A DNA stretch of 64,000 nt, taken from assembly GCF_000226115.1 (NCBI RefSeq), contig NC_016459.1, forward strand, positions 1,488,001-1,552,000, in the 5' to 3' direction. The position numbers and the translations under genes were made by a program. Source of the DNA: Thermothielavioides terrestris NRRL 8126. Its lineage: Eukaryota; Ascomycota; Sordariomycetes; Sordariales; Chaetomiaceae. Within the stretch, counting starts at the first letter, position 1. Every line of letters begins with the position of its first letter. This document shows, in pieces, positions 48,852 to 61,250 of this stretch. The notes under the pieces are model-generated. The model saw nothing but the letters and a program-made list of their open reading frames with translations, was not told the DNA's origin and did not search any database.

Positions 48852-50837
48852 GTGTAAGCGTGCAAGGGAGCGGTTCCTTGACCGCCTACTCACGTTCTAT
48901 ATGCCCCAACCTTGGGCAACGACGGTGGCGGGGGCGAACATATAGCGTGGAAGCTAGGAAGACAAGTTAGGGGAGTAGCGCCTAAGGAAGCGCCCTGCTA
49001 AGGTAGGCCGGCCCACTGACATCCAGAGGGCAGGGCGCTCCAATGGTATAGACCTGTTCTAGTTCGGAGTGCTCTTGTAAACGTTCTAGGGAGCTAGAGT
49101 GTAAAATGGGAGCGCCGCTTATATAGTACCCCCGTATAGTGTAAGTGTGGAGCTAGCCTTATAGCCTAACGTAGTTATAACTAAAGACCCCTATCCTATA
49201 CCGAGTATATAGCTATAATACTAAGGGTACTCTACTAGAATACCAATAGTAGTAAATACCGCTTTAATTAGACATTAGAAGGGAGAGAGGAGTTCGACCT
49301 AGTAGCGATTTAAAAGCTACTAATCTATCTAACTACGACCCTACCTACGCTACCCTATAAATAAGGTAGGCGGTATAAGATAATATATAGCGTTAGCAAA
49401 GTAGTGTTATAAATAAGTAAGTGCTTTAACTATATAATATAGTCTACTAAGGCTAGAGAAGACTAGGCAGTAGTAACGTTTAAAAAGAAGGGGTTGGACC
49501 CCTTTATAGTATAGTCTATCTACTTACCTAACTAGGAGCTAGGGTAGCGATCGCTATTCTATACCCTAGTAGAATAGGAGCTAAGAGAGTATAATATACT
49601 TATAGGCGACTTTAACGTCTACTACCTAATATAGGACAAATATAATAGAACCTCTTAATTAGTAAATATATTGCTTTAGATTATAGTAGAATAGAAGCTC
49701 GAGCTCTATATACCTTATAGTACACCTACCTAGGTTCAACAAGGCAATAAAGATAGTATAATCGACTATATCTAGGCAATATAGGGCAGTGGTACCTAGT
49801 AGCTAAGGTTGCTCAACTTAGTAGGCTTAGACTATATATCCTAAGTAGCTAAAGTACTACTAAAGGGGAGTAGTAGCAAAGTCGCTATACTACTAGGCTA
49901 TAGCTAGGCGCTACTAGACTATAAAAGGTATAAAGCTAAGGTATAGTTCTTTACTCTATTAAAGGAGGTCAATGTAATAGAGTAATTTAAGGATATAATA
50001 GATACTCTAATATATAAGCTAACTAGTATTATAAATATAGTAGTACTATACTAGAAGCTTAATTAAGGATCTTATATACTATAGTAGAACCTTAAAGTTA
50101 ATAAGGCGATATAGGAAGTAAAGAGGGCTAAACGCGCCTAGCGATTAAGCTATATAGCAAGCTCCTAAATATACTACTATAAGGTAGTATAGCGGTTTAA
50201 ACACTATACTAGACGGTTATAGACACTATATTAGCGCTACTCTTTTACTAAAGTGTTAAGGGAGTAGAAGCTAATATAAGATATTAAGAGGTAGATATAT
50301 CTTCGAAGCAACCAATGTCCTAAGCCTTTAGCATTGCTAGCGCTCTAGCTAGGGCCTAGCAAGCCTTAAAGCGCTATAATATATATCTAGAAGGCTAAAG
50401 CGCTAGTAGAGCGCTTCTTTCCTATACTATAGGCGTAGTATAATAGTATCTTCGACTAAAACTAGCTTAAAAGGTCTTTTTATAATACTATACCTATTAA
50501 CTAGGAGGTCTATAATACTAAGATTATAGAGATTATAAGCTATATAGGATCTAATAAGGCGCTTAGCAAGGACCTTTTTACTAATAAGTTCCTTAAGGCC
50601 TATAATAAAGAGAGTAAGCTATTAAAGGTGCTTATAGCGATTATATATATTTGCTTTAAGCTAGAGCACTTCCTATATAGATTCTACGCTATATAGGTAG
50701 TCGTCCTTAGGAAGCTAGGGAAGTCTCTAGAGCAGCTAATAGAGGTTAAGGTATATTACCTAATATCGCTATTTAGTATAGTAGATAAAATTATCGAAGT
50801 AGCTATTGTAGACTATATAATATATATAGCCAAAGTA
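48852..50837 (+). mobile_element. L8: Tad1-like LINE fragment with unmutated start
   Basis: Plus-strand piece from the end of ORF1 through the endonuclease into reverse transcriptase, truncated on both sides. The first 310 bases or so (48,852-49,165) keep many CpA/TpG and C-rich codons; beyond that the usual TpA pattern takes over. Confidence 0.8.
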
Positions 50838-52237
50838 TTAAAAACAATTTATAGTTCTCTTTAATTTTTTAGAATATAGCTACCTTTTAGACTAAATACT
50901 TTGGGTTTTTACTATTGATAAACTTCTTAAGGTTAGTAATCTTTATAGTTTTTATATAAGTTGTAGATTTAAAAGTCTTTTTAGTCGTTGAGATTAGACA
51001 ATTAGAGTTATATAACTTTGTATATAATTTGGTTTATATTAGTTTAGTTTAGGTCGAAGGTATAGCTTAGCCCTATAGATCAACTATATTAGTAATCTTC
51101 TTAAGGAAGTCCATCCTTTTATCTTCTAGTACTATCTTATTATATAAGAGAGCCTCAACTTAGGTGTATAAAGTAGAAAGTTCTTTAGGGTTAGCTATAT
51201 TGCCTTATTTTTATTTAAACTATTGAACCTTTATAAATAGTACTACTATCGAATTGGCTAGTACATTGTAAATGACTTATAAGGCTATAGCTTATCTAAT
51301 TGCTATCTTATACTATATAATAATTGACTTAATAAGATCGTTGCTATATAATTGATTGACCTACTTAGTAGTCAATAGCTAGATCTTCTTAGAAGCAATC
51401 AGTTCGTTATACTAAAGGAATTAGGCAATAGCGATATACTTACTTTTAAGCGTTAGATAGCATTTAATTAAATCTATCTCCTATTCTTTAGCTAAGTATT
51501 GGATCTAGCTAATTTAGTTAAAAAACTTAAGAATAAGGTTTATAAGTTTATATTCCTCGATCAAGTTGACAGTCATTTAGGTTTAAAAGCTATATAGAGT
51601 TAAGTCGCTAATTTTCGATCGAATTTAAGTGCCTTAGTTACCTCTTATATTAAACTTGTAGAGGTCTACTAGATTAATCTTCTAGGTGTTCTAGCCTTAT
51701 TTAGTAGGCTTAGGAGTATAACCTATGTTCTTTATTTTATAAGCTATTGTTAGAATTATACCTCTTTTAAGACTTCTTCTATTGATCAATATAGTTCAAT
51801 CGCTTTGATAGGATAACTATATTGCTTACCGCTAGCCAATCAGAGGTTACTTAGCTATTAGCAATCTATTGTACATTTAACAGTTTGTCCTTAGTGCTAA
51901 TTAGTTCCTAGCTAACCTATTGTACTACATTGTTGACAAGTCGAAGGTTCTATCAGAGATTTAGGTTCCCTAGCTAGCTAAACTAGCCCCATTAGGAAAG
52001 ACTATATTAGATATTATATTGCCTTTGTAGGCCTATAGTAGTAAGACTTAAATGTTATAGTAAAGTAAAATAAGTACTAGATAACTTGTAGCTAAATTAA
52101 TCTTCAATTGACAGAGACTTTAAGTCTAAGGAGAGAGGGGAAAACTATCAATATATAGGTGGAAAATCTATATTTAAATACCTTAGATTATATATATAGA
52201 TAATTTGTAGTAGGGTTGCAATTGTCTATATACTGTA
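50838..52237 (-). mobile_element. C1: Copia-like LTR-retrotransposon fragment
   Basis: The right end (about 52,030-52,237) aligns with the solo LTR at 6,323-6,601, with TpG changed to TpA at the very end. The remainder on the minus strand gives a gag-like frame beginning MTVNLIEEYKLINL near 51,570 and a possible Cys-poor knuckle near 50,930-51,010. No polymerase is present. Assignment to Copia is tentative; the LTR relationship is firmer. Confidence 0.5.
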
Positions 52238-52412
52238 GGGTAAGACGCGATTCGCCTTATTAGTGTGTTTTTCCTTATTAGCAAGTCAACCCCTCTTTCC
52301 TAATCTGGAAGTCGACTCGAATCTGATAAATCCACCAACTTAGGAAGTTACGTGGGTGTATAGTCACATGACAGGTCTGTGCGCAAGTTATATGACAGTG
52401 GTTAGTGTGCTA
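52238..52412. other. Small island of unmutated sequence
   Basis: About 175 bases with normal CpA/TpG frequency between C1 and G3. No coding frame or repeat identity recognised. Probably single-copy sequence or the end of a low-copy element. Confidence 0.5.
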
Positions 52413-52510
52413 TGCTGTTATATATAGCTTATAACTTAAAGCTAACCTATTATTATAAGTGCTATTAGACCTTTAATACTGTTCCTACTACTAATATATA
52501 TATCTATATT
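52413..52510 (+). mobile_element. G3 Ty3/Gypsy fragment, left piece
   Basis: Aligns with the reverse complement of G2 at about 36,270-36,380 (shared GCTAACCTATTA and TTAGACCTTTAATAC). Ends with the duplication ATATCTATATT at 52,500-52,510, where L9 is inserted; G3 continues at 57,898. Confidence 0.78.
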
Positions 52511-55500
52511 ATACAAAGAGAGAAGAAGGGCTTCTTCGCACTTAAATGCCGATTGCGAAGGAACCGTTGAGCCAAAATCGAATCCGACAACGTAAACGTT
52601 CTTAGCGTACCCGATTACCCCCATCTACGATGTTGTAGAGGGGGCGTAGCGGCTACGCAGGTCGTGGTGGCGATGGCGGTAGCCCGGCGGTAGGTACTAT
52701 AGGTCGCGACACTACGTCTAACGCATATAAATACCCCGACCAACGCGACCGAAGATTTAGGCTCCCTCCTATAGAAGCTATAAACAATTGGAATATATAT
52801 ACCAAGGACGTTAGCGATAAGCGATCGAGGCTTCTATAGGAATTCTACGCCCTAGTGTTACTAGAGATATAGCTATATATATAGGTAGCTATATATATAT
52901 ACTACTTTAAGGTGTTCTAAGACGAGCTAAACTGCCTTTATAATATATATAAGCTATATAAGAGCGTCGACTATAAAGTATAGGTAATATAGTTTAGGCG
53001 GTCAATATAGCTATAGCAATAACGAGAGTGACGATAGAGGGTAGTGGAAGCGGTATAATTGTAGTATAGAAGTTGCTAAAGAGTAGGAATATAGTAGTTA
53101 CCTTTGAGGAGGACTACTAGGTATAGTTTACTAATAAGGACAATAAAACGTAGGTTATAGCTATATTTAGAGCAACTACAATATTTAAACGCTATACTTT
53201 CATAGTATTTATAAAGGGTGTTTGGCTAGCCGCCTTAATAAGGTATAGAGATAATGCTAACCGCCTAGTAGTAGACTTAGTAAAGGAGAATAAGGTTTAG
53301 ATTATATATATAAGGCTATAGGCACTATAGGGCAATACTAAGGACAGTCAAGGGCTATAAACGATATATATACTAGTTGAGCTATATATAGTTAAGGAGG
53401 CGGCAAGGCTTATTAACCGAGGGGTCCTACTCAATTATATAGTCTACCTTTATAAATGCTTCGAAGGTATAGTGTATACAATCCTATACTTTAAATGTAG
53501 GAAGTAGGGCTATAAAGCGACGTTCTATAAAGAGAAAGAGGTATACTACCTAATCTATACCTATATAGTGTATAGCGATAGTAATATAGTAAGGGAACAA
53601 GAGGCAAAATACTTGGTAAAGACTAACCTAGCTAGGAATAGGCCAAAGTATATCAACTATAGGGGTACCTATATAGCCTTTGATATAAGCTATAAGATAG
53701 CGAAGGAGTAGCGTTAACGTATAAAGGAGCAGTTTAACGACCACCTACTTACCTTCTATATACCCTAGCCTTAGATAGTAGCAACGACGAGGGCAAGTAT
53801 ATAGTATAGGAGCTAGGAGGACGAGTTAGGAGAATAGCGCCTAAGGAAGCGCTTTACTAAGGTAGGCTAGTCTATCGATATCTAAAGGGTAAGGCGCTTT
53901 AACGGCGTAGACCTATTCTAATTTAGAGTGCTTTTATAAACCTTTTAAGGAGCTAGGGTATAGAATAAGAGTACTACTTATATAGCGCCTTTATATAGTA
54001 TAAGTATAGAGCTAACCTTATAACCTAATATAGTAATAACTAAGGGCCCTTGTCCTATACCGAGTATATAGCTATAACACTAAGAGTACTCTACTAGAAC
54101 ACTAATAGCAGTAGGAACTACCTTAACTAAACGTTGGAAGGTAGAGAGAAGTTCGACCTAATAGCGATTTAGAAGCTACTAATTTACCTAGATATAACCC
54201 CCCTAGCCCTGCCCTATAGGTAGGGTAGCTAATATAAAATAGTATATAGCGCTAGTAGGGTAGTACTATATATAAGTAAGCGCTTTGACTATACAATATA
54301 GTTGGCTAAGGTAGGGGAAGATTAGGCAGCTATAATATTTAAGAAAGAAGGATCAGACCCCTTTATAGTATAGTCTATTTATTCGTCTAACTAGGAGCTA
54401 GGGTAACAGTCGCTACTCTACGCCTTAGTAGAGTAGGAGCTAAGAGGGCGTAATATATTTATAGACGACTTTAACGCCTATTACCTAATATAGAATAAAT
54501 ATAATAGGACTTCTCAATTAGCGAATATACTACTCTAGATTATAGTAGAATAGGGGCTTAAGCTTTATATATTATATAGTATATTTATCTAAATGCGGTA
54601 AGGCAATAGAGATAGTACAATCGACTATATCTAAGCAATATAGGGCAGTGGTACCTAGTAGCTAGGACCTCTTAACTTAGTAGGCTTAGACTATATATTT
54701 TAGGTAGCTAAAGTACCGTTAAGGGGGAGTAGCGGTAGAGCTACTATACTATAGGGCTATAGCTAAGCGCTATTAGACTATAAAAGGTATAAGGCTAAGG
54801 CTTAGTTTCTAACCCTATTAAGGGAGATCAATATAGTAGAGGAACTTAAAGATATAGTAGATACCCTTATATATAAGCTAACTAGCATTGTAGATATAGT
54901 AGCCTTACGCTATAAACTTAACTAGGGGTCCTATATACTATAGTAGAACCTCGAAGTCGACAAAGCAATATAAAAAGCGAGGAGAGCTAAACGCATTTAG
55001 TGGTTAAGCTATATAGTAAGCTCCTAAGCGTATTATTGTAAAGTAGTATAGCGTTTTAAGCGCTATATCCGTTGGTTGTAGACGCTATATTAACGCTATT
55101 CGCTCGCTAGGGCGTCAAGGGAGTAGAAGCTAATATAGGATATTAAAAGGTAGGTATAGCTTTGTAGCTACTAACGCTTTAAGCTACTAACGCTATTAGC
55201 GCTTTAGCTAGGGCCTAGCGAGCCCTAGAGCGCTATAATATACGCCTAGAAGGCGGAGACACTAGTAGGGCGCTTCTTCCTTGCCCTATAGGCGTAGTAC
55301 AATAGTATACCTAACTGAGATTAGCCTAGAGAGTCTTTCTATAATACTATGCCTATTGACTAGGAGGTTAACGGTATTGAGATTACTAAGATTATAAGCT
55401 ATATAAGATCAAATAAGGCGCTTAGTAAAGACCTCTTTACTAATAAGTTTTTTAAGGCCTATAATAAGGAGGGTAAGCTATTGGAGGTGCTTATAGTGAT

Positions 55501-57897
55501 TATATATACCTATTTTAAGCTAGAGCACTTCCTATATAGATTCTATACTATATAGGTAGTTGTCCTTAGGAAGCTAGGAAAGTCTTTAAAACAACTAATA
55601 GAGGTAGGGGTATACTACCTAATATTGCTATTTAACGTAGTAGACAAGATTATTAAAGCGGCTATTATAGACTAAGTAATATATATAGCTAAGGTATATA
55701 AACTGCTCCTAGAGATATAGATAGGCTTCTAGCAATATAAGTCTATAGAGGTAGCAATCTAGGTAGTGACTAATATAGTAAAGACGGTATAGGTGTACAA
55801 CGTCTATACTTTGCTATTGCAATTAGACTTAAAAGGCGCCTTTGACTAGGTCAACTAGATTTAGCTACTATATACGCTCTAGGAACTAGGCTTTAAAAGG
55901 AAGCTAATTATACTCCTAAAGAGCTATTTCAAGGATTGTATAGTACGTCTATAGTTTAATAGGATTATAGCTAAGCTTATAACTCTATAGTAAAGTACGC
56001 TATAGGGCTCGCTATTATCGTTAGCGCTATTTATCCTCTTTATTACCCCTCTATTCTATACCTTTAAGGTATATACTAGGCTCTTAATAATTAGATATAT
56101 AGATAATATTAACCTTCTTATATTCGGATAGGATACGCTAATGTACTACTATATACTAGAGAGAGGGTTTACTAAATATAAGAAATAGGCTATAGAACAA
56201 AGGATATAATTCGAGCTAGCGAAGAGCGAGCTTATCTACTTTATAAGGGTATAGTAGCTATATATAGAGGTTGTTAATATCTTTAGCGAAGGTTAGCTAG
56301 GACTTACGCCTATAGAGTTAACGAGGTTCCTAGGTGTATAGCTAGACTATAAGCTCTTGTTTTAAATATATAAGAAGGCGGTTAAAGCTAAGATAGCTAT
56401 ATAGAAGTTTACCTTTATAAGGCTTATAGCAAAGACGTATAGGGTACGTATTATATAAGCTTAGGAGATCTATATAAAGGTTATTAAGAGCGTCCTATCG
56501 TATAGAGCAATAGCGTAGTATACATTGACGCTAGTCGGAGGGACCCTCTATAGGATTATATATAGCTTTAATATAATGTAGTTAAGCTACCTCTAGGTAG
56601 TTGCTAATATATACAAGGCTATACTAGTCTACAACCTAGAAAGTAAGACCTAGGTACCCTCTATCGATCTATACCTCAACCGTTAGATAGTGTATACTAA
56701 GTAGAGGCTTTAGAAAACTAAGCTTATATAGCTTCTATATAATATCTATACGAAGGTAATGTTAAAGTTGAAGAAACGGTACTATATACACTATACCTTA
56801 GCGATAGGGCTAGCTACGAAGGAGTCTCCTATAGAGTAGAGGCAACTATAGGCTAAGGACTAGCTCCTTATATATCGCCTAGTAGTAGTAGTAAAGGTAT
56901 AGGGTAAGAGCGACGAAGATAGCAATTAGAGACCCTAGGAGCTATAGCTATATACTAACGTAAACGTAGCTATAGTAGAGGAGTAGAAGGTATATAGAGA
57001 GCTATAGATATACTATATAGACGCTAGAAGGCTAGAGAGGGTATACTATAGAGAAGTGGTAGACCTATATACCTTGGAACCCCCTACCTAAGTACTATAG
57101 ATATATAAAGATCTTAGTAAAATATAAAGCTCCTTCTTTATATAGGCACGAACTAGGGCCATTGGCCTTAGGCAGTTCCTATTCTAGAAAGGGGTACTAG
57201 ATACGCCTATACTACTTTATCGCTATAGCGAGGTACCTAAGACCATCGCCCATCTTACAATACACTATAGGGACCCTACAATTACTATAAGAAGGCTTTA
57301 TATCTAAGATCAATATATACTACTTATACTGCTTAGAAATAGGAGAGACGCCTAGAGGCTTATAGGATAGTTAATATATACTAGGCGCCTATAGGAATAC
57401 TAGCTAGCGTTCAAGCTAAACGTCGAAGGTAAGGTAGAATATAGGAGATTAGTAGAGAGCTCTACAAGTATATAGTAAGAGCATAGTAGCTAGGATAGCG
57501 TAGCGGGGGAGCCTTAGGCGGCTAGCTACAAGGACCAGGGTATAGGCAAGAGGCGTAATAGGAAGAGGAGGAGGCGTAGAAAGGTCGGCCTCTAGCCGCT
57601 CCCCTTAAGTACGCTATACGCCTAGCAGCTATAGTACTCGTACTAGGAGCGTATTACGTATATAAGTAGCGCGCAACAGGCTATATAGGCTGCTATATCT
57701 CTGTCGCTACTAGGCCGGAAAGGTAAGTTCTAGCGAGTTAGAGAGAAGGAACTAGGGAGGCTTGCCCTATATAGCGAGAACATAGTGTAGACGCTATATA
57801 TAAGTGGTGTATATAAAGGTGGAGGGACCGCTTGCCCTCAGTGGCGAGGCGCTAAGTGCCTCTTTGGTATAAGATTAATAATAATAATAATAATAAT
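52511..57897 (+). mobile_element. L9: Tad1-like LINE, nearly complete, nested in G3
   Basis: Leader, ORF1, ORF2 and tail. Flanked by an 11 bp duplication ATATCTATATT (52,500-52,510 and 57,898-57,908). About 0.2 kb of ORF1 is missing at about 52,976 relative to L6. The endonuclease GDFN-like motif (54,465) and reverse transcriptase RYIDNINLL (about 56,093) are readable, as is the basic C-terminus (about 57,550-57,590). Frames carry many TAG/TAA. Confidence 0.92.
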
Positions 57898-59886
57898 ATA
57901 TCTATATTTATAGTAAGACAATTGTTTCTAAGAGTGTTCGCTACTATTAAACTAATTAGGCTAACCTAGGCTAGCAAACCTATAGATACTATAATAGCCT
58001 ATTTAATTCCTAGAACTAGCTCTTTAAGTACTTAAAGACCTGTTTAGTAGCCGCTTCTAGCACTATTAAGTGCTTAGAGCGTATAATCGTTATTACTAAA
58101 GATGCTTTAAAGAACAATATCCTATTTACTGAAAGCTCTAGTCTAACTATAGACTTTAGTACTAACCTAGAAGTATAAGAAGCCTTTAAAATAGCTGACC
58201 TAAGCATTAATAGCCTATATAGAGCCTATATTTACTTATATATCAAGGCCTATACTCAACTTAACTATAAAGACCTAGAAGTTTACCTTGATCTAGGTGC
58301 TAGCTATTTAATTATCGACAAGACCTTCCTAAGTACTTTTAAGTACTTAGTTGAACGTTGTACTAGCTATATTTATAGCATTGGAAAGACCTCGTCTACC
58401 TAGTAGACGACTTTCGTCATTTACTTACTAAGCGTTATCGCTACTAGCCTAGTACTCCTCAAGTTTACTCAGTCCGCCTAGGTAGTAGATAAGCTATCTA
58501 CTAACCTCCTATTAGGAGCCAACTTCCTAGATCTATATTAGGCCTCTATCGATTATAGTATAAAGATCGCTAGCCTATATAGCATCTTAGAAGGATTTAA
58601 TATACTATTCGCTATATATATCTAGACGTTTCTCTATATATATAAGGTTAAGACTATATACGCTATTACCTTGTAGCCTAAGTAGGAAGCGTATATCGCT
58701 ATAGAATATAAGCCTCTCCTAATAGACTAGTCTATAATATTTAATGCTCGCTATCCTACTATACTAAACGCTATTGTCAAAGCTAAGATACCTAAGATAG
58801 TAGCTCTAAAGAACTTAACTAAAGGAGTTCTTACTATTCTAAAGCGTTACCCTATTAGCTAAATCGAAGATACCAATAATAGCGGTTACCTCGCCTATTT
58901 CTAGGAGATAGCCTTTATAGCGTTAACCGTAGTAACTGCTTTAATAGCAATGTCTACTACTATAAACCCTAGTTCAGTTTAGACCGCTATTTAGTATATC
59001 TCTCTAAGTGTATCAATTATATTCGACCTATATAGCCTAGTTTATACTATTTTAGGAGATTCAATACAACTTATAAGCGATATTTTATTTTAAACTGAGG
59101 CATCTTTATAAGATTCGCTAGAACTATCGACGCCTTATAGCGATATAGTATATCAACTAGCTACTTTATCTAAATCTAGGACTATATTATACTAACTAGT
59201 ATACCTACTAGGCTAGCTAGCCTAGCCTACATTGCGCTAATCGATCTAGGATCCTAGCATTGAAGGCTATACCAATAGGTATAATTCGAGCTTTGCGCCT
59301 ATAAGCCTAGATTCTACTAATAGACATAATATGCCTCCTATGCTAAAGACCGATAGTTATACTAATAGGTATAATTCTAGCCTAGATTTATAGTCTAAGG
59401 ACTATAAGCCTATAGTGCTAGAGAAGCACTCGACTCTAGGCCTTAAGATACCTACCGACTTACTAGAGATACTTACTTTAGAGGGTATATATATATATAC
59501 TTAGGATCGAGAGCTAGTATAGCGATTTATTAATATCATTAAACACTACCCTCGTCTATAGAAGGATAAAGGCTAAGTCGTCTAAAACGAGGAGGATATA
59601 ATACAAATACCCTTTATAGAAGGCTAGCAACATTAGAAGATTTGAGCTCGCTAATATCCTCTAAGCGTCTACAATTGCAAAGTCTTTAACGCTACTTTCG
59701 ACGAGTTACACTAGTAAAAGCGCTTTAAATAGGCTACAAAGGCTACTCCTTTTGTATATTTGGTATTTATTATCTAGTATACCTTTCGTAGTAAGATTAA
59801 AGGCTATATCGTCATTGATTTATATACTCTTAACAAGGTTATAATGCTTAACAACTACCCTCTACCCTTATAATTAGACATCATTG
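57898..59886 (+). mobile_element. G3 Ty3/Gypsy fragment, protease to start of RT
   Basis: Conceptual reading: a gag-pol linker, protease VYLDLGASYLIIDKTFL at about 58,280-58,330 with the catalytic Asp kept, then a region homologous to the G2 linker, ending in LNKVIMLNNYPLPL, the start of reverse transcriptase, at about 59,870. There it is cut by unrelated sequence. No LTR is present. Confidence 0.82.
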
Positions 59887-61093
59887 TACCCGAGGGCTGA
59901 AGGAAAAGTGGGGATTTTCGTAGCCCTCTCTCCCTCTAGGAGAGAGGGGCACAAAATTGCTAGACAGCCTAAAAAAAACAGACACCTCCCTACCCAATTT
60001 TATATACGAACATGTCCTAGTACAAGGGATTACAACCGCGTCAACTATATTAATTTAAAGCTATTGCTGCTAGCTAACCTACAAGTGGTAATGTTTTTTA
60101 TAGTGTTTTAATATGCTATACCTAGATCTTTGAACTGCTTGCCTAAACCGCCTAGTGTACACGCCGCCTACTAGCTCAACAACGCCCTTGTACACTACTA
60201 TACCAACTACCTTCGAGGCAAGGCTAATGGCTATACAATGCCTTCTCTTTATATTATAGCTAAGCAGTTTAGCTATAGCAAATCATAGATCGCTATGCAT
60301 TTTAAGGCTCTTTGTAATATTGGCTCGCTAGCACTAAATACCCATTGTATCGCTAGGTAGCTATATACGCTTATAGACATAGAAGATAGTGCCCTCGATA
60401 TATATATACAATAGCTATGTAATAGGAGTCTTCGAGTGCTACCAGTGAGATGCCTCAAGGCAGAGAAGCATAGCAGTACTATAGCAGTGACCAAGGCGAG
60501 TAGTTGCAGTTTCTAAGGCGACATTGTCTAAATACATCTCCTATTGTAATTAGAGGCTAATCTTTAGAGGATTAGGAATCTTCCTCCACCTCGGTAAGCG
60601 ACTACCTACCTTTTTAGCTACAATCCCTAGGCTCTAAGCCTATACGTTATATTGTACGTTATAGATATAAGCTTCTAGGTTCTAGGTGCTTACTCTGTCT
60701 TAGAACTATATCGGCATTTACTCGATAGTAGCTTATATATATACTATAATAGTTTATTCTCCCTTCTATAGAACCTGTCTTTAGGTTTAGACTTTATAGT
60801 CGATAGTATACTATATTGCCTAATCTCTAGAAAAGGTCCACCTACCTATATAGACTTGTCGACTAGCGGTATAAAGGGTAATGTATTGTCTATTTAATTA
60901 TAAACTTCGCCTAGGATTCAGTAGGGTATCCCTATAGGGTTAGACTAGTTGTTAGGGCAATGTATATAGTATACTTTGCCCTTTTTATAATAATTTATAT
61001 TTTACTATTATATATAGACTATCTACTCTTTACTTTAAATTTATATTATTATAGCTATACTTTATACTTTATATTTCTTTTTCTTTATATATT
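59887..61093 (+). mobile_element. Degraded Fot1/pogo-like DNA transposon fragment
   Basis: From about 60,130 one frame reads HYYTNYLRGKANGYTMPSLY, then IIAKQFSYSKS, and ALNTHCIAR further on. This resembles the helix-turn-helix DNA-binding start of fungal pogo/Fot1 transposases, with TAG only where Gln or Trp would fit. The catalytic DDE domain is not visible. The left part (59,887-60,100) is CpA-rich with a GAG/CTC-rich hairpin-like stretch near 59,920-59,950. The tail from about 60,950 is very AT-rich. Confidence 0.45.
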
Positions 61094-61102
61094 ATTATCT
61101 TA

Positions 61103-61241
61103 GGCCCGCCCTGCGTAGCGGGAACGCAGTGTGGGCGCTGCGCGTGAGTGGTGTATATAGAGGTGGAGGGACCGCTTGCCCTTAGTGGCGAGGCGCTAAG
61201 TGCCTCTTCGGTGTAAGATTAATAATAATAATAATAATAAT
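61103..61241 (+). mobile_element. L10: 139 bp LINE 3' end, unmutated
   Basis: A severely 5'-truncated copy containing only the end of the 3' UTR and the (TAA)n tail, flanked by the 9-10 bp duplication TATTATCTTA (61,093-61,102 and 61,241-61,250). It keeps GC-rich sequence (for example GTGGGCGCTGCGCGTGAG) that is TpA-rich in all longer copies. Confidence 0.93.
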
Positions 61242-61250
61242 ATTATCTTA

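Noticed and set aside
52442..52624. Minus-strand frame of 60 codons
   Set aside because: It reads from the L9 leader into G3. Similar frames appear wherever the conserved leader is present.
59884..60111. Plus-strand frame of 75 codons
   Set aside because: Low-complexity start and an AT-rich end, no motif, and it lies at a junction of degraded elements.
11770..61245. AAT/TTA repeats as independent microsatellites or CRISPR-like arrays
   Set aside because: Each sits at the 3' end of a LINE next to the same 3' UTR, so they are element tails. There are no spacers.
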